Source: Bacteroidales bacterium | Lineage (GTDB): Bacteria > Bacteroidota > Bacteroidia > Bacteroidales > Muribaculaceae | Length of the DNA stretch: 43,325 bases | Assembly (NCBI GenBank): GCA_029218425.1 | Contig: JAQXRH010000097.1 | Coordinates: forward strand, 1-43,325 | Direction of reading: 5' to 3' | Part shown: positions 41,948 to 43,325 of the stretch, piece after piece | How positions within the stretch are numbered: the stretch's first letter is position 1 | How the letters are laid out: each line of letters starts with the position of its first letter | Notes under the pieces: generated by a model | What the model was told of the DNA's origin: nothing | The model's database searches: none | Seen by the model: the letters and a program-made list of their open reading frames with translations, nothing else | Made by a program: the position numbers and the translations under genes

Positions 41948-42485
41948 CCATGAACATTTGCCCCGATACTATCTCTTGGTAGGCCATAACTCCGGCTTCC
42001 GACAATTCTACCGTGCGGTATTCGCCGTTGGCATCGAGCATCTTGACATGCGTATCATCAACAAACGACATCAGTTTTACACTCTTGCCATCTGCTTCCA
42101 CGCTCCACGATTTGTCGGCTGCGTCAAAGTCGAGACGTACCACCGAGCCATCGTTTTCCGAGGTTATTGTGTATCCTTTGCCGTCGCATTCTACCAAGTA
42201 GCGCCCATCTTGACCTTCAATCACTTTGGTGCCCTTTGCTACAGGATTGTTGCCGCTCCAGAACTCTATGGAGTTAAGCACCAATATATCAGCCAAAGCC
42301 GTTACCTCATATACCGGTAGTACCCAGAAACCAAAGAATATCAACTCGTTTACAAACTTGTTGCTGACATTCTGGTTCCAGCTCAATAGTTTGTTGGTCA
42401 GCGAGAAGCTACCAATACATGATGAGAATGACATCGATGCAGCTACTGTAAGTATCAAAGCTGCGCTTAGATAAGTCTTTTTCAT
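41937..42485 (-). CDS. DUF3332-family lipoprotein
   Basis: 182 residues. The signal peptide ends in a lipobox (SFSSC), so mature protein starts at Cys23. The conserved DUF3332 block follows: SLTNKLLSWNQNVSNKFVNELIFFG, then PVYEVTALADILVLNSIEFWSG. The C-terminal half (YTITSENDGSVVRLDFD, KLMSFVDDTHV) is beta-rich. Family function is unknown. The gene is on the minus strand, the last residues (FMAAR) coded by a repeated 3' end. A 7-of-8 -7 box (TACCTTTA) lies on the minus strand at 42572-42579. Confidence 0.9.
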   Translation of the reverse strand: MKKTYLSAALILTVAASMSFSSCIGSFSLTNKLLSWNQNVSNKFVNELIFFGFWVLPVYEVTALADILVLNSIEFWSGNNPVAKGTKVIEGQDGRYLVECDGKGYTITSENDGSVVRLDFDAADKSWSVEADGKSVKLMSFVDDTHVKMLDANGEYRTVELSEAGVMAYQEIVSGQMFMAAR

Positions 42486-43076
42486 AAATAAATACTTGAT
42501 ATTGTTATCAATAGTGGTTGTTACTTATTTAATAAACGCACAATTTAGGCGTTTGGTTGCTATTAGAATGATAAAGGTACAAAAATTTACTGAATATCTG
42601 CTATTTTTTTGCGGAATTTTTTTGAAGACAATTGAAAGTTGGTTTCACAATATAAAGTAGGAAATGGCAGAGTAGAGTGTGGCTATGACAAGGGCGTCTA
42701 GCATGGCATGTCAGTTGAGACGTTCATCCGGACAATCAGCGTTTTTGTGGGATGAGATTGCCGATGACGCAATCATCGCCGCTGACACTGCCAGCAATGT
42801 GTGTTTCGCTATCCTACCTATTGTACTGAGTTTATACACTTGAACTAATATTCGTAATTGAATCTTCAGTATATACCAACAATCTCATTCATTGAAAGGG
42901 TTTCAAATGTATACTAATAAGCGAATGTTGCAGAGCCCCATTTAAGTCAATGCTTTCAATAAAAGAGTGATAGAAAATCAATATATTATAAAATGGGATT
43001 TTGCAGTTTTGGAGGTCCTGCAACACCATTGTTATGACTCCGCAGTTGTGGTTATTCAACAGAGTTGATTATTTTT
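42486..43076. other. 591-base gene-free AT-rich region
   Basis: No open frame of protein character. The left part holds the likely promoter of the DUF3332 gene. At 42925-43028 there is an interrupted inverted repeat: GTTGCAG...CCCATTT near 42927-42944 faces AAATGGG near 42991-43000 and CTGCAAC at 43017-43023, resembling an insertion-sequence end. Otherwise I see nothing. Confidence 0.5.
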
Positions 43077-43325
43077 TCAAAGAGCCTCTATCCATGCTTC
43101 GGAAATAGTATGCTTCTTTTCGTCCCATTTCAACCGCAAGCAATTTTTGCTTATGCACTGTTTGTCGTTAACGAAATAAGTATAATAGATTTTTTGAGGC
43201 ATTACTTTAGGGAATAGGTAGTTATTTTCTGTCCCGTCAAGAGTTTCTTGTGTATGTGTACCATCTTCAATATGGATATACGAACCGAAATTAAATGGAT
43301 CACTATAGTTGCCTGGTGAAACCAT
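43077..43325 (-). CDS. Partial ORF at the window edge, function unknown
   Basis: 82 residues are visible (MVSPGNYSDPFNFGS...DEKKHTISEAWIEAL); the ATG is at the last base of the window, so the true start may lie further right. The translation looks protein-like (YIHIEDGTHTQETLDG, KIYYTYFVNDKQCISKN) but no family is recognised. It is AT-rich compared with the housekeeping genes. Being next to the possible insertion-sequence-end repeat it may be part of an accessory segment. Confidence 0.5.
   Translation of the reverse strand: MVSPGNYSDPFNFGSYIHIEDGTHTQETLDGTENNYLFPKVMPQKIYYTYFVNDKQCISKNCLRLKWDEKKHTISEAWIEAL

Noticed and set aside
1..43325. CRISPR arrays, tRNA or rRNA genes
   Set aside because: No regularly spaced repeat arrays, tRNA cloverleaf sequences or rRNA segments were seen; the tandem repeats present are short and irregular.

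Overview
The window looks like a chromosome segment of a gut Bacteroidales bacterium, most likely Muribaculaceae-like; this is inferred from gene content and not proven. The grounds are Bacteroidetes-type promoters (TTTG, a 19-21 base spacer, TAnnTTTG) with few Shine-Dalgarno sites, GC-rich genes separated by AT-rich gaps, a secreted protein with a Bacteroidales-type C-terminal sorting tail, and several families typical of the phylum (DUF3127, DUF5063, DUF3332, OstA-like, PstS-like).

Layout. 1-5.5 kb: the end of lpxA, a large secreted protein, a DUF3127 protein with an SSB-like tail, a GT8 glycosyltransferase and a DUF695 protein. 5.6-9.0 kb: a minus-strand housekeeping run (yicC family, gmk, nadD, DUF5063) divergent from tsaB. 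9.1-17 kb: a six-helix membrane protein, a secreted TPR protein, a PstS-like lipoprotein with a small membrane protein, a cytoplasmic TPR protein and glnS. 17.2-22.3 kb: an envelope set on the plus strand: a SurA-like double-parvulin isomerase, an OstA-like protein and an M18 aminopeptidase. 22.4-23.9 kb: a small lipoprotein, then an AT-rich toxin-antitoxin-like pair.

24.2-38.2 kb is the most unusual part: a co-oriented cluster of a STAS anti-sigma-antagonist-like protein, a 2454-residue NRPS (C-A-PCP-C-A-PCP-reductase), an outer-membrane beta-barrel, a MATE-type transporter fused to an RsbW-like ATPase domain, a phosphopantetheinyl transferase and a membrane-anchored SpoIIE-type phosphatase. 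The NRPS, PPTase, transporter and barrel could make and export a reductively released dipeptide. The STAS protein, ATPase domain and phosphatase are the three parts of a partner switch, but the kinase-like part is attached to the transporter and no sigma factor is present, which suggests that export itself may be switched.

38.2-43.3 kb: fmt, an RluA-type pseudouridine synthase, a phosphohexomutase, a DUF3332 lipoprotein and a partial ORF. The last 50 bases of fmt (16 codons plus 2 bases) recur twice in the same orientation, at 22.9 and 23.95 kb. The three copies bracket first the toxin-antitoxin-like pair and then the NRPS cluster, as expected of islands stacked at the 3' end of fmt. No integrase is visible.
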